Below are positions 1-8,559 of a DNA stretch of 64,000 nt, piece after piece. Made by a program: the position numbers and the translations under genes. The DNA comes from an uncultured Oscillospiraceae bacterium (GTDB lineage Bacteria; Bacillota; Clostridia; Oscillospirales; Oscillospiraceae). A model generated the notes under the pieces. That model ran no database searches, was not told where the DNA came from, and saw nothing but the letters and a program-made list of their open reading frames with translations. Location: the NCBI GenBank assembly GCA_947589225.1, contig CANQBC010000003.1:88889-152888 (forward strand). The letters are read 5' to 3'. Position 1 is the first letter of the stretch; the number at the start of each line of letters is the position of its first letter.

Positions 1-533
1 GTGTAGCCGTCAAAGGTAAACTCCGCGTGGAGGGGAAGCCCCGCCTCGTCGAACCAGGTGCGCAGATTCACATCGTCGTCAATGCGGAAAAGCGCCGCGA
101 GACAGCTTTCACCGTTCCACTTCTCCTTCACGGTCTCCGTGACCAGCCCCGCGCCCCAGGCGAATACCATCACCGGCACCGCGTCCACAGGGGACAGGCC
201 GTCCGGCAAAAGCTCCCCGGTGTAGACCTCCGCGCCGGAATAGCTCAAGGTCGCGCCGCCGTCGCCCAGCTTCACCTGCGCCCCGGCGATGCTCTCCGGG
301 CTCGTCACCGTCAGCACCCCGTTGTCGTCGGAGCCCGTGAAGTCAATACCGAAGTCCATCACCCGGTCTCCGTAGTCGGCTGTGAGGTCGGCGGCAAAGG
401 ACACCCCGGCGGCGTCAAGAAACGACTGCTGGATCTCCTTTATCCTGTCCTCCTCTCCGGCCTTCGAGCAGGAGCAGAGACAAATAAGCAGAAAAACCGA
501 CAAAAACATGGAAATAACACGGACAGGACGCAA
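1..533 (-). CDS. Lipoprotein of unknown function, C-terminus beyond the window
   Basis: Reading the minus strand gives an open frame that continues past base 1, so only the first ~177 codons are present. From a TTG at 533 the product begins MRPVRVIS, followed by a hydrophobic stretch and the lipobox-like LLICLCSCSK, typical of a lipoprotein signal peptide. GAGGTG lies 7 bases before this TTG and overlaps the nnrD stop codon. An ATG at 509 is the alternative start, but it leaves no charged n-region. The mature part alternates acidic and hydrophobic residues and ends in FDEAGLPLHAEFTFDGYT at the edge; the pattern suggests a beta-rich domain of LolA-like type, which is only a guess. It directly follows nnrD, so the two are probably co-transcribed. 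No function can be assigned. Confidence 0.7.
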   Translation of the reverse strand, partial: MRPVRVISMFLSVFLLICLCSCSKAGEEDRIKEIQQSFLDAAGVSFAADLTADYGDRVMDFGIDFTGSDDNGVLTVTSPESIAGAQVKLGDGGATLSYSGAEVYTGELLPDGLSPVDAVPVMVFAWGAGLVTETVKEKWNGESCLAALFRIDDDVNLRTWFDEAGLPLHAEFTFDGY

Positions 534-539
534 GACAGC

Positions 540-1385
540 TCACCTCAAAACAAATTTGAGAAAGTCTGTCATGTCCGTGGGGGTCATGGCGTACTGGCCG
601 TACTTCTCGGCGCACAGGTCGCCGGCCGCCCCGTGGAGGTACACCGCTTTCCACACGGCGCCGGGGATCTTCTGCCCCAGAAAGGCCAGGATCATCCCCG
701 CCAGCACGTCCCCGGAGCCGCCGGTGGCCATGCCGGGATTGCCGGTGGTGTTGATAAAACACTCCCCGTCAGGCTGTGCCGTGACGGTGCGGCGGCCCTT
801 CAGGACCAGGGTCACACCGTGTTTTACGGCAAACTCCCGGGCCGCGCCGGTCCGGTCGAGCCGGGAAAGACCGTCCGAGAGCCTTGCGAATTCCCCCTCG
901 TGGGGCGTGAGGATCACGGGACATGACAGCTTATCCAGTAAATCTATATGCCGGGAAACCGCCGTTATGCCGTCCGCGTCCACGATCACGGGGACAGTTG
1001 AATTTTCCAGGATCGCGTATGTGACCTCGAGGGCCCACGGAGAAAGCCCCAGCCCCGGCCCCACCAGCGCCGCGTCGCATTTGGAAAGGCGGGGGAGGAG
1101 ACAGGAAACGGCGCCGGGGACGGATCCCGGCAGGGGAAAGACCATCGCCTCGTCGTTTTTCACAGCCTCGATCTCATAGATATCCCGAGGCACCCCAAGA
1201 AACACCAGTCCCGCGCCGCCTCGCGCCGCCGCCCGGGCGGCGAAAGCGGGCGCGCCCGTATACCCCACGGACCCCGCCACGATCAGCACCCGCCCGAAGC
1301 GCCCCTTGTGGGCGTCCTCGGCCCGCTTGGGAAGCGAGACATCAAAGGCGGTGATCTCCCGGGTCTTATCGCTTATTTGGATCAT
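540..1385 (-). CDS. nnrD: ADP-dependent NAD(P)H-hydrate dehydratase
   Basis: This 281-residue protein is the YjeF C-terminal (ribokinase-like) domain enzyme. It dehydrates damaged NAD(P)H hydrates back to NAD(P)H using ADP. Diagnostic segments are KGRFGRVLIVAGS near the N-terminus, LTPHEGEFARL mid-protein, and the nucleotide-binding NPGMATGGSGDVLAGMI. The N-terminal epimerase domain found in fused Nnr proteins is absent, so epimerisation must come from elsewhere or be spontaneous. AGGAGG lies 6 bases before the ATG at 1385. The stop codon overlaps the ribosome site of the downstream lipoprotein gene. Confidence 0.93.
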   Translation of the reverse strand: MIQISDKTREITAFDVSLPKRAEDAHKGRFGRVLIVAGSVGYTGAPAFAARAAARGGAGLVFLGVPRDIYEIEAVKNDEAMVFPLPGSVPGAVSCLLPRLSKCDAALVGPGLGLSPWALEVTYAILENSTVPVIVDADGITAVSRHIDLLDKLSCPVILTPHEGEFARLSDGLSRLDRTGAAREFAVKHGVTLVLKGRRTVTAQPDGECFINTTGNPGMATGGSGDVLAGMILAFLGQKIPGAVWKAVYLHGAAGDLCAEKYGQYAMTPTDMTDFLKFVLR

Positions 1386-1959
1386 ATCCGCCTCCTGAAC
1401 GTATACTTATGTACAAATTCGACTTGCTGATACAAAAAGGGCTCAAAGTCGCTGAAAACCAGTCATGGGAGCCGATATTTGTGATATAAAGGCCCAATAT
1501 CTTTATTTTTCCCGCAAAAGCGCTGAAAATGGCGCTTTCAAGTCTGTCCCGCCGCAGCTATCATGACTTCGGCGTTTTCATATCTCCGCCAAACCGCCGC
1601 TCAGGCAGTCGAACATCCGCCTTATCGCGCTTTTTGACGGGAAATGCCCCATGTGGGGGTTCACCTTACAGCGGACATTCTCATTCCCGCGGCTTTCGGC
1701 GAACGCCGTCAATGACAATCCCAACAGAAAGAGCTGATTTCGAGGAAAATCATTTTTATGTCGTAAATCAGATCGACGGTCATGTTGACAAAGCTCCCGA
1801 TGGAGAAGCTGTCGCCAACCGGAAATATATCGCAATGCCGCATTAACTACCGGGAACAGGGTGCATAAGCAACGAAAACATACAATTACACACAGTATAG
1901 CACAGTTGCCCCAAAATGTCAAAGCCGCGATTGCGCGCCCTCTCCGGGAATTAAAAAAG
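1386..1959. other. 574-bp gap with no confident gene; possible decayed ORF
   Basis: No family is recognisable here. Two overlapping open frames exist on opposite strands: 1529-1846 plus (ending EAVANRKYIAMPH) and 1578-1922 minus (ending MFDCLSGGLAEI). On the minus strand another frame reads MRHCDIFPVGDSFSIG until a stop near 1708, and the 1578-1922 frame then continues with LTAFAESRGNENV. A single frameshift would join them, which is how a decaying small gene would look. No ribosome site or known motif supports either version. Confidence 0.3.
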
Positions 1960-1988
1960 TTGACGCGGAGGAACGAAGGGAATATAAT
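1960..1988 (+). promoter_or_regulatory. SigA-type promoter of pepF
   Basis: TTGACG and TATAAT are separated by exactly 17 bases. The -10 box ends 31 bases before the pepF start codon, and a TAAGGAGG ribosome site follows at 2005-2012. Confidence 0.85.
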
Positions 1989-2019
1989 AAGGGTAATTTT
2001 TCCGTAAGGAGGCTTACAA

Positions 2020-3735
2020 ATGAGCGACGCTGTAAAATTTAAGGATATGCCCTATGAGCGGCCGGATCTCGACGAGGTCAAGGCCATGCTCCAGGATCTC
2101 ACCGCGCGGCTTCAGAACGCCAAAAGCTTCGAGGAGGCGAAGGCCGTTTTTCTGGAGAAGGAGGAGCGGGAGAAGCACGTTTTCACCTATGCCACCCTGG
2201 CCTCCGTCCGTCACTCCATCGACACCCGCGATCCCTTCTACGACGGGGAGGAGGCGTTCTGGAACCAGGCCGGCCCCGAGCTTGCCGAGTACGGGCAGGC
2301 GTGGACGCTGGCGATGCTCCGCAGCCCCTTCCGCCCGGATTTTGAGCGGGAGTACGGGGAACTCATGTTCCTGAACGCGGAGATCTCCCTGCGCGCCTTC
2401 GACCCCAAAAACATCCCCCTGATGCAGAAGGAGAACGAGCTGACCACGGAGTATGCCAAGCTCATCGCCTCGGCGCAGATCGAGTTTGAGGGCAAGACCT
2501 ACACCCACTCTCAGATGACGCCCTTCAAGTCCGACGCCGACGACAAGCGCCGCCTCGCCGCCTGGAAGGCCCAGGGCAAGTGGTTCAAGGAGCATCAGGC
2601 GGATCTTGACCGGATCTACGACGAGCTGGTGAAGCTCCGGGATCAGATGGGCAAAAACCTGGGCTACGATAACTACATCCCCCTGGGCTACGACCGCATG
2701 GGCCGCAACTGCTACGGCAAGGCGGAGGTGGAACGTTTCCGCGCGGCCGTCCAAAAGTACCTGGTTCCCGTGGCGGACGCCATCTACCGCCGTCAGGCCC
2801 TGCGTATCGGCAAGAGCTATCCTCTGAGCTTTGCGGACGCGGAGCTGGCCTTCCGTTCCGGCAATCCCCGGCCCCAGGGGACGGCGAAGGACATCCTGGC
2901 AGCCGGAAAGAAGTTCTATAACGAGCTCTCCCCGGAGACGGGCGAGTTTTTCAACATGATGCTGGATCGCGGCCTCATGGACGTGCTCTCCACCGAGGGC
3001 AAGGCCGGCGGCGGCTACTGCACGGATCTTGGCGAGTACAAGGTCCCCTTCATCTTCGCCAATTTCAACGGCACCCAGGGCGACGTGGAGGTGGTCACCC
3101 ACGAGGCCGGCCACGCCTTCGCCATGTACATGAACCGTGACCGCGTACCCCAAAGCTCCATCTGGCCCTCCATGGAGTCCTGCGAGGTCCACTCCATGTC
3201 CATGGAGTTCATGGCCTGGCCCTGGGCGGAGGAGTTCTTCGGATCCGACGCCCGGAAGTTCCGCTATTCCCACCTGGCCGGGGCCGTCACCTTCATCCCC
3301 TACGGCACCATGGTGGATCACTTCCAGCACAAGGTCTACGAGCACCCGGAGATGACTCCCGCCCAACGCCACGCCGTCTGGAAGCGGCTTTTGGGCATCT
3401 ATCAGCCCTGGCTGCGCTTAGACGGCGACATCCCCTTCTACGCTGACGGCGAGGGCTGGCAGCGGCAGAGCCACATCTATGAAAGCCCCTTCTATTACAT
3501 CGACTACTGCCTGGCCCAGACGGTGTCCCTGGAGTTCTGGGCGCTGTTGCAGGAGGATCGAAAGACCGCCTGGGAGCGCTACATGGCCTACACCCGTCAG
3601 GGCGGCAGCCGGGTCTTTACGGAGCTTCTCCAAAACGCCGGCTTAGAGAGCCCCTTCGACGAGGCGACCCTCCGGGGAGTCTGCGAAAAGGCCGCCCGGT
3701 GGCTGGAGGAGTACGACCTTACGGGGATCCAATGA
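2020..3735 (+). CDS. pepF: M3 family oligoendopeptidase
   Basis: This 571-residue zinc metallopeptidase of the thimet/PepF family hydrolyses short peptides in the cytoplasm. The HEXXH zinc motif appears as HEAGH at residues 361-365, and the glutamate ligand follows in SMESCEVHSMSMEF about 25 residues later. Tyrosines near the C-terminus (SPFYYIDYCLAQ) fit the substrate-binding region of the family. Length and domain order are normal for clostridial M3 oligoendopeptidases. The gene has its own promoter and a strong terminator, so it is monocistronic. It has no signal peptide. Confidence 0.93.
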   Translation: MSDAVKFKDMPYERPDLDEVKAMLQDLTARLQNAKSFEEAKAVFLEKEEREKHVFTYATLASVRHSIDTRDPFYDGEEAFWNQAGPELAEYGQAWTLAMLRSPFRPDFEREYGELMFLNAEISLRAFDPKNIPLMQKENELTTEYAKLIASAQIEFEGKTYTHSQMTPFKSDADDKRRLAAWKAQGKWFKEHQADLDRIYDELVKLRDQMGKNLGYDNYIPLGYDRMGRNCYGKAEVERFRAAVQKYLVPVADAIYRRQALRIGKSYPLSFADAELAFRSGNPRPQGTAKDILAAGKKFYNELSPETGEFFNMMLDRGLMDVLSTEGKAGGGYCTDLGEYKVPFIFANFNGTQGDVEVVTHEAGHAFAMYMNRDRVPQSSIWPSMESCEVHSMSMEFMAWPWAEEFFGSDARKFRYSHLAGAVTFIPYGTMVDHFQHKVYEHPEMTPAQRHAVWKRLLGIYQPWLRLDGDIPFYADGEGWQRQSHIYESPFYYIDYCLAQTVSLEFWALLQEDRKTAWERYMAYTRQGGSRVFTELLQNAGLESPFDEATLRGVCEKAARWLEEYDLTGIQ

Positions 3736-3743
3736 CGCATAGC

Positions 3744-3781
3744 CTGTCAAAAAAAGGCCGGTCACGGCCTTTTTTTGACAG
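3744..3781 (+). terminator. Rho-independent terminator of pepF
   Basis: CTGTCAAAAAAAGGCCG pairs with CGGCCTTTTTTTGACAG around a GTCA loop, giving a 17-bp stem with a built-in T run. It begins 8 bases after the pepF stop. Confidence 0.9.
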
Positions 3782-3782
3782 A

Positions 3783-3829
3783 GGGGAACGCGCGGAGGAG
3801 GGCCGCGCCCTTTATCCGCAGGGCCCTCC
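3783..3829 (-). repeat. Hairpin with CGCGTTCCCC tag (fragment of dispersed element)
   Basis: Read on the minus strand, GGAGGGCC pairs with GGCCCTCC and is followed by TCCGCGCGTTCCCC. This is the hairpin-plus-tag arrangement that closes the structured elements at 31379-31684 and 38111-38504. The other modules are missing. Confidence 0.5.
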
Positions 3830-3987
3830 TTTAACGTTCCTCCGGATCAATCTGTGAAGGATTGCGGGGAAGAACATCCCGCCCTAGAGGAGCGTGGCGC
3901 CGCCCGGACAGGAGCGGCGGCGGGAGGCGTATACCGGCTAAAAAGTTTCCCGTTTTTTATTTTGTAATAAATAAGAGAAAAATAGGC

Positions 3988-4014
3988 GACCCCCGCCGGT
4001 CACCGGCGGGGGTC
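3988..4014 (-). terminator. Terminator of spo0A
   Basis: GACCCCCGCCGG and CCGGCGGGGGTC form a 12-bp stem around TCA, 25 bases beyond the spo0A stop. On the minus strand it is followed by CGCCTATTTTTC. Confidence 0.8.
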
Positions 4015-4039
4015 AAACAATATATATTATTTGGATACG

Positions 4040-4822
4040 TTATTTGGCCTTTTCGCCCTTTTTCTGGAGATAGAGCCTGTCCGCGATCATGGCTATAAAT
4101 TCGGAATTGGTGGGCTTGCCCTTGATGCCGGAGACGGTGTAGCCGAAAAACCGCTGCAGCGTCTCCACGTTGCCCCGGTCCCAGGCCACCTCGATGGCGT
4201 GGCGGATGGCGCGCTCCACACGGGAGGGCGTGGTGCCAAATTTTTCCGCGACCTCGGGATAGAGAACCTTTGTAACGGCGTTGATGATATCCATGTCCTC
4301 CACGGTGCGGATGATGGCCTCACGCAGGTACTGGTAGCCCTTTATGTGGGCGGGGATGCCGATCTCGTGGATGATCTCGGTGACCACGGTCTCAAGCTCC
4401 GGGTCGCGGGATACGGAAAGCTCCCTGCGGACAGAGCCCGCGCGTCCGCGGCAGAGCATACGGATCCGGGCCTCGAGGCACGCGATGTCGCAGGGCTTCT
4501 GCATGAAGTACGCCGCGCCCGCCATTGAAGCGGAGTTGAGCATACGGTCATTTGTAAAGCTGGAGAGCATAACGGCCACCGGGCGGCGCTCCTCCGGGAG
4601 CTCGGAGAGCCTTTCGATCAGCCCGAGCCCGTCAAGCCCGGTTAGCGCCACGTCGGTGAGAAGGAGCCTGGGATGGCGGGCGGCAATCAGCTCCATCGCC
4701 TCAAGTCCGCTGCCCGTGCCGCCGACCACCTCCATGTCCGCCTCCTTTGACAACGCCTCCGATAAAAGGGACCGGAAATCCTCGCTCTGGTCGGCTATGA
4801 GAATTGTGATCTTTTCGTCCAT
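4040..4822 (-). CDS. spo0A: Sporulation master regulator Spo0A
   Basis: This 260-residue response regulator controls entry into sporulation when phosphorylated. The receiver domain spans about residues 4-120, with the phosphoacceptor D57 in [10 protein letters not shown]. The C-terminal DNA-binding domain carries the near-invariant Spo0A segments [37 protein letters not shown] and [16 protein letters not shown]. The ATG at 4822 was chosen because GGAGG lies 8 bases upstream; a GTG five codons earlier falls inside that ribosome site. In the acidic pocket the usual Asp-Asp pair reads D11-Q12, an unusual replacement. It lies just downstream of spoIVB in the same direction, the conserved spoIVB-spo0A pairing of sporeformers. 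A terminator between the two implies its own promoter within 4823-4990. Confidence 0.97.
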   Translation of the reverse strand: MDEKITILIADQSEDFRSLLSEALSKEADMEVVGGTGSGLEAMELIAARHPRLLLTDVALTGLDGLGLIERLSELPEERRPVAVMLSSFTNDRMLNSASMAGAAYFMQKPCDIACLEARIRMLCRGRAGSVRRELSVSRDPELETVVTEIIHEIGIPAHIKGYQYLREAIIRTVEDMDIINAVTKVLYPEVAEKFGTTPSRVERAIRHAIEVAWDRGNVETLQRFFGYTVSGIKGKPTNSEFIAMIADRLYLQKKGEKAK

Positions 4823-4990
4823 TGATAAATCCTCCACGTTCTTATTGGTTTCTCTTTTTATAGGAATAATTTACCATATCAGGACAAACTTTGCAAGAGC
4901 AAATTTACAATTTTTAGAAAAACTTCCGCCGTTTTTCTAACTTTTTAGTGTATTTAATACATAAAACCCCACTAAATATTGTGTTAACAT

Positions 4991-5033
4991 AAAAAGCTTC
5001 CGAATGCGACAAATTTCGCATCGGAAGCTTTTT
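4991..5033 (-). terminator. Terminator between spoIVB and spo0A
   Basis: AAAAAGCTTCC at the left pairs with GGAAGCTTTTT at the right, with further partial pairing inside (ATGCGA/TCGCAT). It starts immediately after the spoIVB stop and ends in T residues on the minus strand. Confidence 0.8.
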
Positions 5034-5038
5034 GCCCG

Positions 5039-6043
5039 TCAGCGTGATGAGAGCATATTTTCAAGGAACACGCCGTAGCCCTTTTCGGGGTTATTGATGA
5101 GAACGTGAGTGACGGCGCCGATGAGCTTGCCGTTTTGAAGGATGGGGCTGCCCGACATGCCCTGGACGATGCCGCCGGTGAGGGCGAGAAGGTCGGGGTC
5201 GGTTACCTTCAGCATCATGTCCCGCCCGTCGTCGTTGCCCCGGTAGACGCGGGTTATCTCCACGTCATAGGCGCGGCGCGTGCCGGAGGCGTCGGATATG
5301 ATCTGTGCCTTTCCGGGCTCTACCTCGTTGGAGGCGGCGGTGGGGACGGCGTCGTAGCCGCAAAGCTCACCGTTTGCCCTGCCAAAGATGCCGACGGCGC
5401 AGTTTTCGTCAATGGAGCCGAGGACGCTTGAAAAGTCAAAGCACCCGCCAAGCTGGCCGGGAGAACCGGCGCGGCTTTTGGTGACTCCGGTCACGTCGGC
5501 GTCCAGGATCTTACCTTCGCCCACCGGCACGATGGCGCCGGTGGCGGAGTCGGCGATGGAGTGGCCCAGGGCGCCGTACTCGCCGCTGCCGGGGTCGTAA
5601 TAGGTGACGGTGCCGATACCGGTGAGGGAATCGCGCACCCAGACGCCAAGATACGCTCCGTCGCCGTCCCGGTAGGGAGAAAGCGTCGCGCGGCGCGTCT
5701 CGTTTCCGCGGGTGTAGGTGATGGTCACCGTCCCGCCGGACTTATCCAGGAGCTCGCTCATGCCGGCGGCGGAGTCGAACTCCACGCCGTCTATGGCGGT
5801 TATCACGTCACCCGGCATAAGCCCCGCGTCCTTTGCCGGAGAGACCTTTCCGGAGCCCGTCTCAAACTCGGACAGCTCCGAGACCATCACGCCCCGGGTT
5901 CTGACGGAGATCCCCACGGCCTCGCCCACGGGCACAAGGGGCGTGCCCGGCTCCGCCGCCCAGGCGGCGGAGGAAAGCAAAAGGGCGGCGATGACCGAGG
6001 CCGCAAGCCCCGCCGCCCGCTTTTTGAATTTCAAGATTTCCAT
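5039..6043 (-). CDS. spoIVB: SpoIVB peptidase (S55), sigma-K checkpoint protease
   Basis: This 334-residue serine peptidase is made in the forespore and secreted into the intermembrane space, where its family cleaves SpoIVFA to release pro-sigma-K processing. The N-terminus has a signal sequence or membrane anchor (KKRAAGLAASVIAALLLSS). A PDZ domain follows (KDAGLMPGDVITAIDGVEF, about residues 65-110), then the S55 domain with the histidine region YGALGHSIADSATG and the nucleophile segment GIVQGMSGSPILQNG. Length is somewhat below the ~425 residues of the Bacillus protein because the N-terminal region is short, as in other clostridia. Its neighbour is spo0A. Confidence 0.95.
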   Translation of the reverse strand: MEILKFKKRAAGLAASVIAALLLSSAAWAAEPGTPLVPVGEAVGISVRTRGVMVSELSEFETGSGKVSPAKDAGLMPGDVITAIDGVEFDSAAGMSELLDKSGGTVTITYTRGNETRRATLSPYRDGDGAYLGVWVRDSLTGIGTVTYYDPGSGEYGALGHSIADSATGAIVPVGEGKILDADVTGVTKSRAGSPGQLGGCFDFSSVLGSIDENCAVGIFGRANGELCGYDAVPTAASNEVEPGKAQIISDASGTRRAYDVEITRVYRGNDDGRDMMLKVTDPDLLALTGGIVQGMSGSPILQNGKLIGAVTHVLINNPEKGYGVFLENMLSSR

Positions 6044-6236
6044 TTTCTTACCCTGCTCCCCATGTTTTTAAGGCCCTTCACGGCCCTCCTATAATATGTC
6101 CCGGGGATTTGGGAGCGCGCGTAGAAATATATTTCGCTTTTGGGCTGGCGTATATTCACTTGCGGCTTATTGCGCGGCTTTTCGGATTTGACCGGGGATA
6201 TTTTTGCGTCAGCTTCTCAAAAAAAGACCTTTCCGG

Positions 6237-6265
6237 ACTTTTCCATTTTTAAATCGCATATGATA
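6237..6265 (+). promoter_or_regulatory. Possible sporulation (sigma-K/E type) promoter
   Basis: CATATGATA at 6257-6265 fits the CATANNNTA -10 of sigma-K, and an AC dinucleotide lies 18 bases upstream at 6237. Transcription would begin near 6272, favouring the ATG at 6295 over that at 6274. The motif is short, so the evidence is weak. Confidence 0.35.
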
Positions 6266-6294
6266 GTGAGACAATGAAGAACGCGGAGGGCTTT

Positions 6295-7584
6295 ATGGCT
6301 GATTATAAAATTGTAAGGCAGGGCTCGCGGGGGCCGTTCGTGGAGCTTTTGCAGCTGGCGCTGTCAAGGGCGGGCTACTATACGGGGAGCATCGACGGCG
6401 TGTTCGGCCCGCGCACCCACGCCGCGCTCAGGGCGTACCAGAACGCCTTCGGGCTTGCCCCGGACGGCGTGGCGGGGCCGCTGACCTGGGCCTCGCTGGA
6501 GAGCTGGCTCACGGGATTTTTTACCCGTACCGTCCGCCCGGGCGACACGTTATATTCTCTCTCCCGGATCTACGGCGCCACAGTCCTGGCGCTGGAGACG
6601 GCCAATCCCGGTATCGATCCCCTGCGGCTTCGCGTGGGTACGAGGCTGGTGATCCCCCGCGCCTTCGACGTGGTCTCCGGGGATATCGCCTTCACGCCTA
6701 CGTATCTGGAGCTTTGCGTCCGGGGCCTCGCCGCGCGCTATCCCTTCATCAGGGCATCCTCCGCGGGCACGAGCGTCATGGGACGGCGGCTCCACCTTCT
6801 GACAATGGGAAGCGGGACAAACGAGGTATTTTATAACGCCTCCCACCACGCCAACGAGTGGATCACAAGTCCGCTTGTAATGAAATTTTTGGAAAAATAC
6901 GCCAAGAGCTACGCCTTGGGCTCCACGGTGTTCGGACAGAGCGCCCAGAGCCTTTTTGAGGTGACCACCCTATATATGATGCCCATGGTCAACCCCGACG
7001 GCGTGGCGCTGGTGACCGGGGAGCTGGAGGACGGGCCGTATTTTGAGCGCGCCCGGGAGATCGCGGCGGACTATCCCTCCATCGCCTTTCCAAACGGCTG
7101 GAAGGCCAACATAAACGGCGTGGATCCAAACCTTCAGTACCCCGCCGGGTGGAACGAGGCGCGGGAGATCAAGTTCGCCCAAGGCTATGTTACCCCGGCG
7201 CCGCGGGATTATGTGGGCGCGGCGCCCCTGGAGATCCCGGAGAGCCGTGCCGCCTACAACCTCACCCGCCGGAACGACTTCTCGCTCACCCTCTCTTATC
7301 ACACCCAGGGAAGAGTCATATATTGGAAATATTTAGACTATCTCCCGCCCAAATCCTATGAGATCGCCCGGCGGTTCGCGGCGGTCAGCGGGTATACAGT
7401 GGAGCTGACACCCACGGCGAGCGGCTACGCAGGCTACAAGGATTGGTTCATCCAGGACTATAACCGGCCCGGTTACACCATTGAGGCGGGCATCGGCATC
7501 GCTCCGCTGCCCCTCTCGCAGCTTCCGGACATTTACGCCGAAAACGAGGGCATCCTGACTCTCGGCCTGACGGCGACGCTATAA
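6295..7584 (+). CDS. Peptidoglycan-binding, LysM and M14 carboxypeptidase protein
   Basis: The 429-residue product has three parts. A PG_binding_1 domain spans about residues 5-70 (GVFGPRTHAALRAYQNAFGL). A LysM domain follows at about 80-125 (RPGDTLYSLSRIYGAT). An M14 zinc carboxypeptidase domain begins near 140. Zinc ligands are visible as H and E in NASHHANEW and H in LSYHTQG; the catalytic glutamate is probably in YTIEAGIG. Related proteins are gamma-D-glutamyl-meso-diaminopimelate peptidases that cut spore cortex or wall peptides. No secretion signal is visible, which fits a mother-cell enzyme. The ATG at 6295 has GGAGG 5 bases upstream; an ATG at 6274 lacks a good ribosome site. Confidence 0.88.
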   Translation: MADYKIVRQGSRGPFVELLQLALSRAGYYTGSIDGVFGPRTHAALRAYQNAFGLAPDGVAGPLTWASLESWLTGFFTRTVRPGDTLYSLSRIYGATVLALETANPGIDPLRLRVGTRLVIPRAFDVVSGDIAFTPTYLELCVRGLAARYPFIRASSAGTSVMGRRLHLLTMGSGTNEVFYNASHHANEWITSPLVMKFLEKYAKSYALGSTVFGQSAQSLFEVTTLYMMPMVNPDGVALVTGELEDGPYFERAREIAADYPSIAFPNGWKANINGVDPNLQYPAGWNEAREIKFAQGYVTPAPRDYVGAAPLEIPESRAAYNLTRRNDFSLTLSYHTQGRVIYWKYLDYLPPKSYEIARRFAAVSGYTVELTPTASGYAGYKDWFIQDYNRPGYTIEAGIGIAPLPLSQLPDIYAENEGILTLGLTATL

Positions 7585-7630
7585 AAAAACCCCTCGCCAT
7601 ACGGAGAGGGCAGGTTATTTTCTCTCTTCA

Positions 7631-7682
7631 AATCCAATATTTTTCCGGCGGCATGTACATGCCGCCGGAAGAATATTGGATT
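7631..7682. repeat. Long palindrome, variant of the TTCCGGCGGCATGTAC family
   Basis: AATCCAATATT and AATATTGGATT flank TTTTCCGGCGGCATGTAC and its complement, giving an almost perfect 25-bp stem. The core ttttccggcggcatgtac recurs at 16327, 31379 and 38111. It sits between the convergent M14 peptidase gene and the small membrane protein gene, and could terminate both. Confidence 0.75.
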
Positions 7683-7697
7683 TTGAGTTACTGACAA

Positions 7698-7877
7698 TTA
7701 TTCTTTGCCTGAGCTTTCTTTGTTGGCGCTATCGATGGCGTATACGATACAGGCGATCCCCGCAATAAGAGCCAGGAGGATCATTCCTCCAACTATGCTG
7801 CCCAAATACGCGCCAAGGAAAAGTCCGGCAATTGCGGCGATCACCATGATAACAAAGGAGGCGACCGCTTTTTTCAT
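7698..7877 (-). CDS. 59-residue membrane protein downstream of upp
   Basis: This small gene begins MKKAVASFVIMVIAAIAGLF and contains two predicted membrane helices (residues 5-28 and 31-48), glycine-rich in the turn, then the polar tail DSANKESSGKE. A strong AAGGAGG site lies 8 bases before the ATG at 7877, only 12 bases after the upp stop codon. It is therefore very likely the last gene of the tsaE-tsaB-upp operon. No family is recognised. A uracil transport role is unlikely at this size. Confidence 0.75.
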   Translation of the reverse strand: MKKAVASFVIMVIAAIAGLFLGAYLGSIVGGMILLALIAGIACIVYAIDSANKESSGKE

Positions 7878-7889
7878 AAGAAATCCTCC

Positions 7890-8519
7890 TTATTTCGTCC
7901 CGAAGATGCGGTCGCCCGCGTCGCCAAGGCCGGGGACGATGTAGGCGTGGTCGTTGAGCTTCTCGTCCACGGCGGCCACGTAGATATCCACGTCCGGGTG
8001 GTCGCGGCGGATGACGGCCACGCCCTCCGGGGCGGCGATGATGTCCACCAGGGTGATGTCCCTGCAGCCGTACTCCTTGATAAAGTTGATGGCGGCGGAG
8101 GCGGAGCCGCCGGTGGCCAGCATGGGATCCACGATGATGACGGAGCTTTCGGCGATGTCGTCAGGCATCTTGCAGTAGTACTTGATAGGCTCGTGGGTGT
8201 CCGGGTCGCGGAAGAGGCCGATGTGGCCCACGCGGGCGGAGGGCAGGAGCTTGAGCATGGGATCCACCATGCCAAGTCCCGCGCGCAGGATGGGGACGAT
8301 GGTGATCTTCTGATCGCCCAGAGTGCGCACGTGGGCGGTGCCAACGGGGGTCTCCACGGTGGTCTCCACGGTGGGGAGGCCGCGTGTGGCCTCGTAGCAC
8401 ATGAGGGTGGAGATCTCCGCTACGATCTCACGAAATTCCTTGACGCCGGTGTCCTTGTCCCGAAGGATGGACAGCTTGTGATGGATGAGGGGGTGGTCGA
8501 GTACATGAAGCTCTGCCAT
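7890..8519 (-). CDS. upp: Uracil phosphoribosyltransferase
   Basis: The 209-residue product converts uracil and PRPP to UMP in pyrimidine salvage. Length matches the family exactly. Recognisable blocks are the N-terminal [13 protein letters not shown], the [14 protein letters not shown] segment, and the PRPP-binding loop [17 protein letters not shown]. The C-terminal uracil-binding region ends in [14 protein letters not shown]. It lies 40 bases downstream of tsaB and is probably in the same transcript. Confidence 0.97.
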   Translation of the reverse strand: MAELHVLDHPLIHHKLSILRDKDTGVKEFREIVAEISTLMCYEATRGLPTVETTVETPVGTAHVRTLGDQKITIVPILRAGLGMVDPMLKLLPSARVGHIGLFRDPDTHEPIKYYCKMPDDIAESSVIIVDPMLATGGSASAAINFIKEYGCRDITLVDIIAAPEGVAVIRRDHPDVDIYVAAVDEKLNDHAYIVPGLGDAGDRIFGTK

Positions 8520-8559
8520 GATGGGTTCCTCCGTTTGTGTAGTGATGATTTTTAATATT

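Noticed and set aside
2014..3372. 452-codon open frame antisense to pepF
   Set aside because: It mirrors the real pepF codons, is rich in Gly/Leu/His typical of GC-rich shadows, and has no ribosome site or motif.
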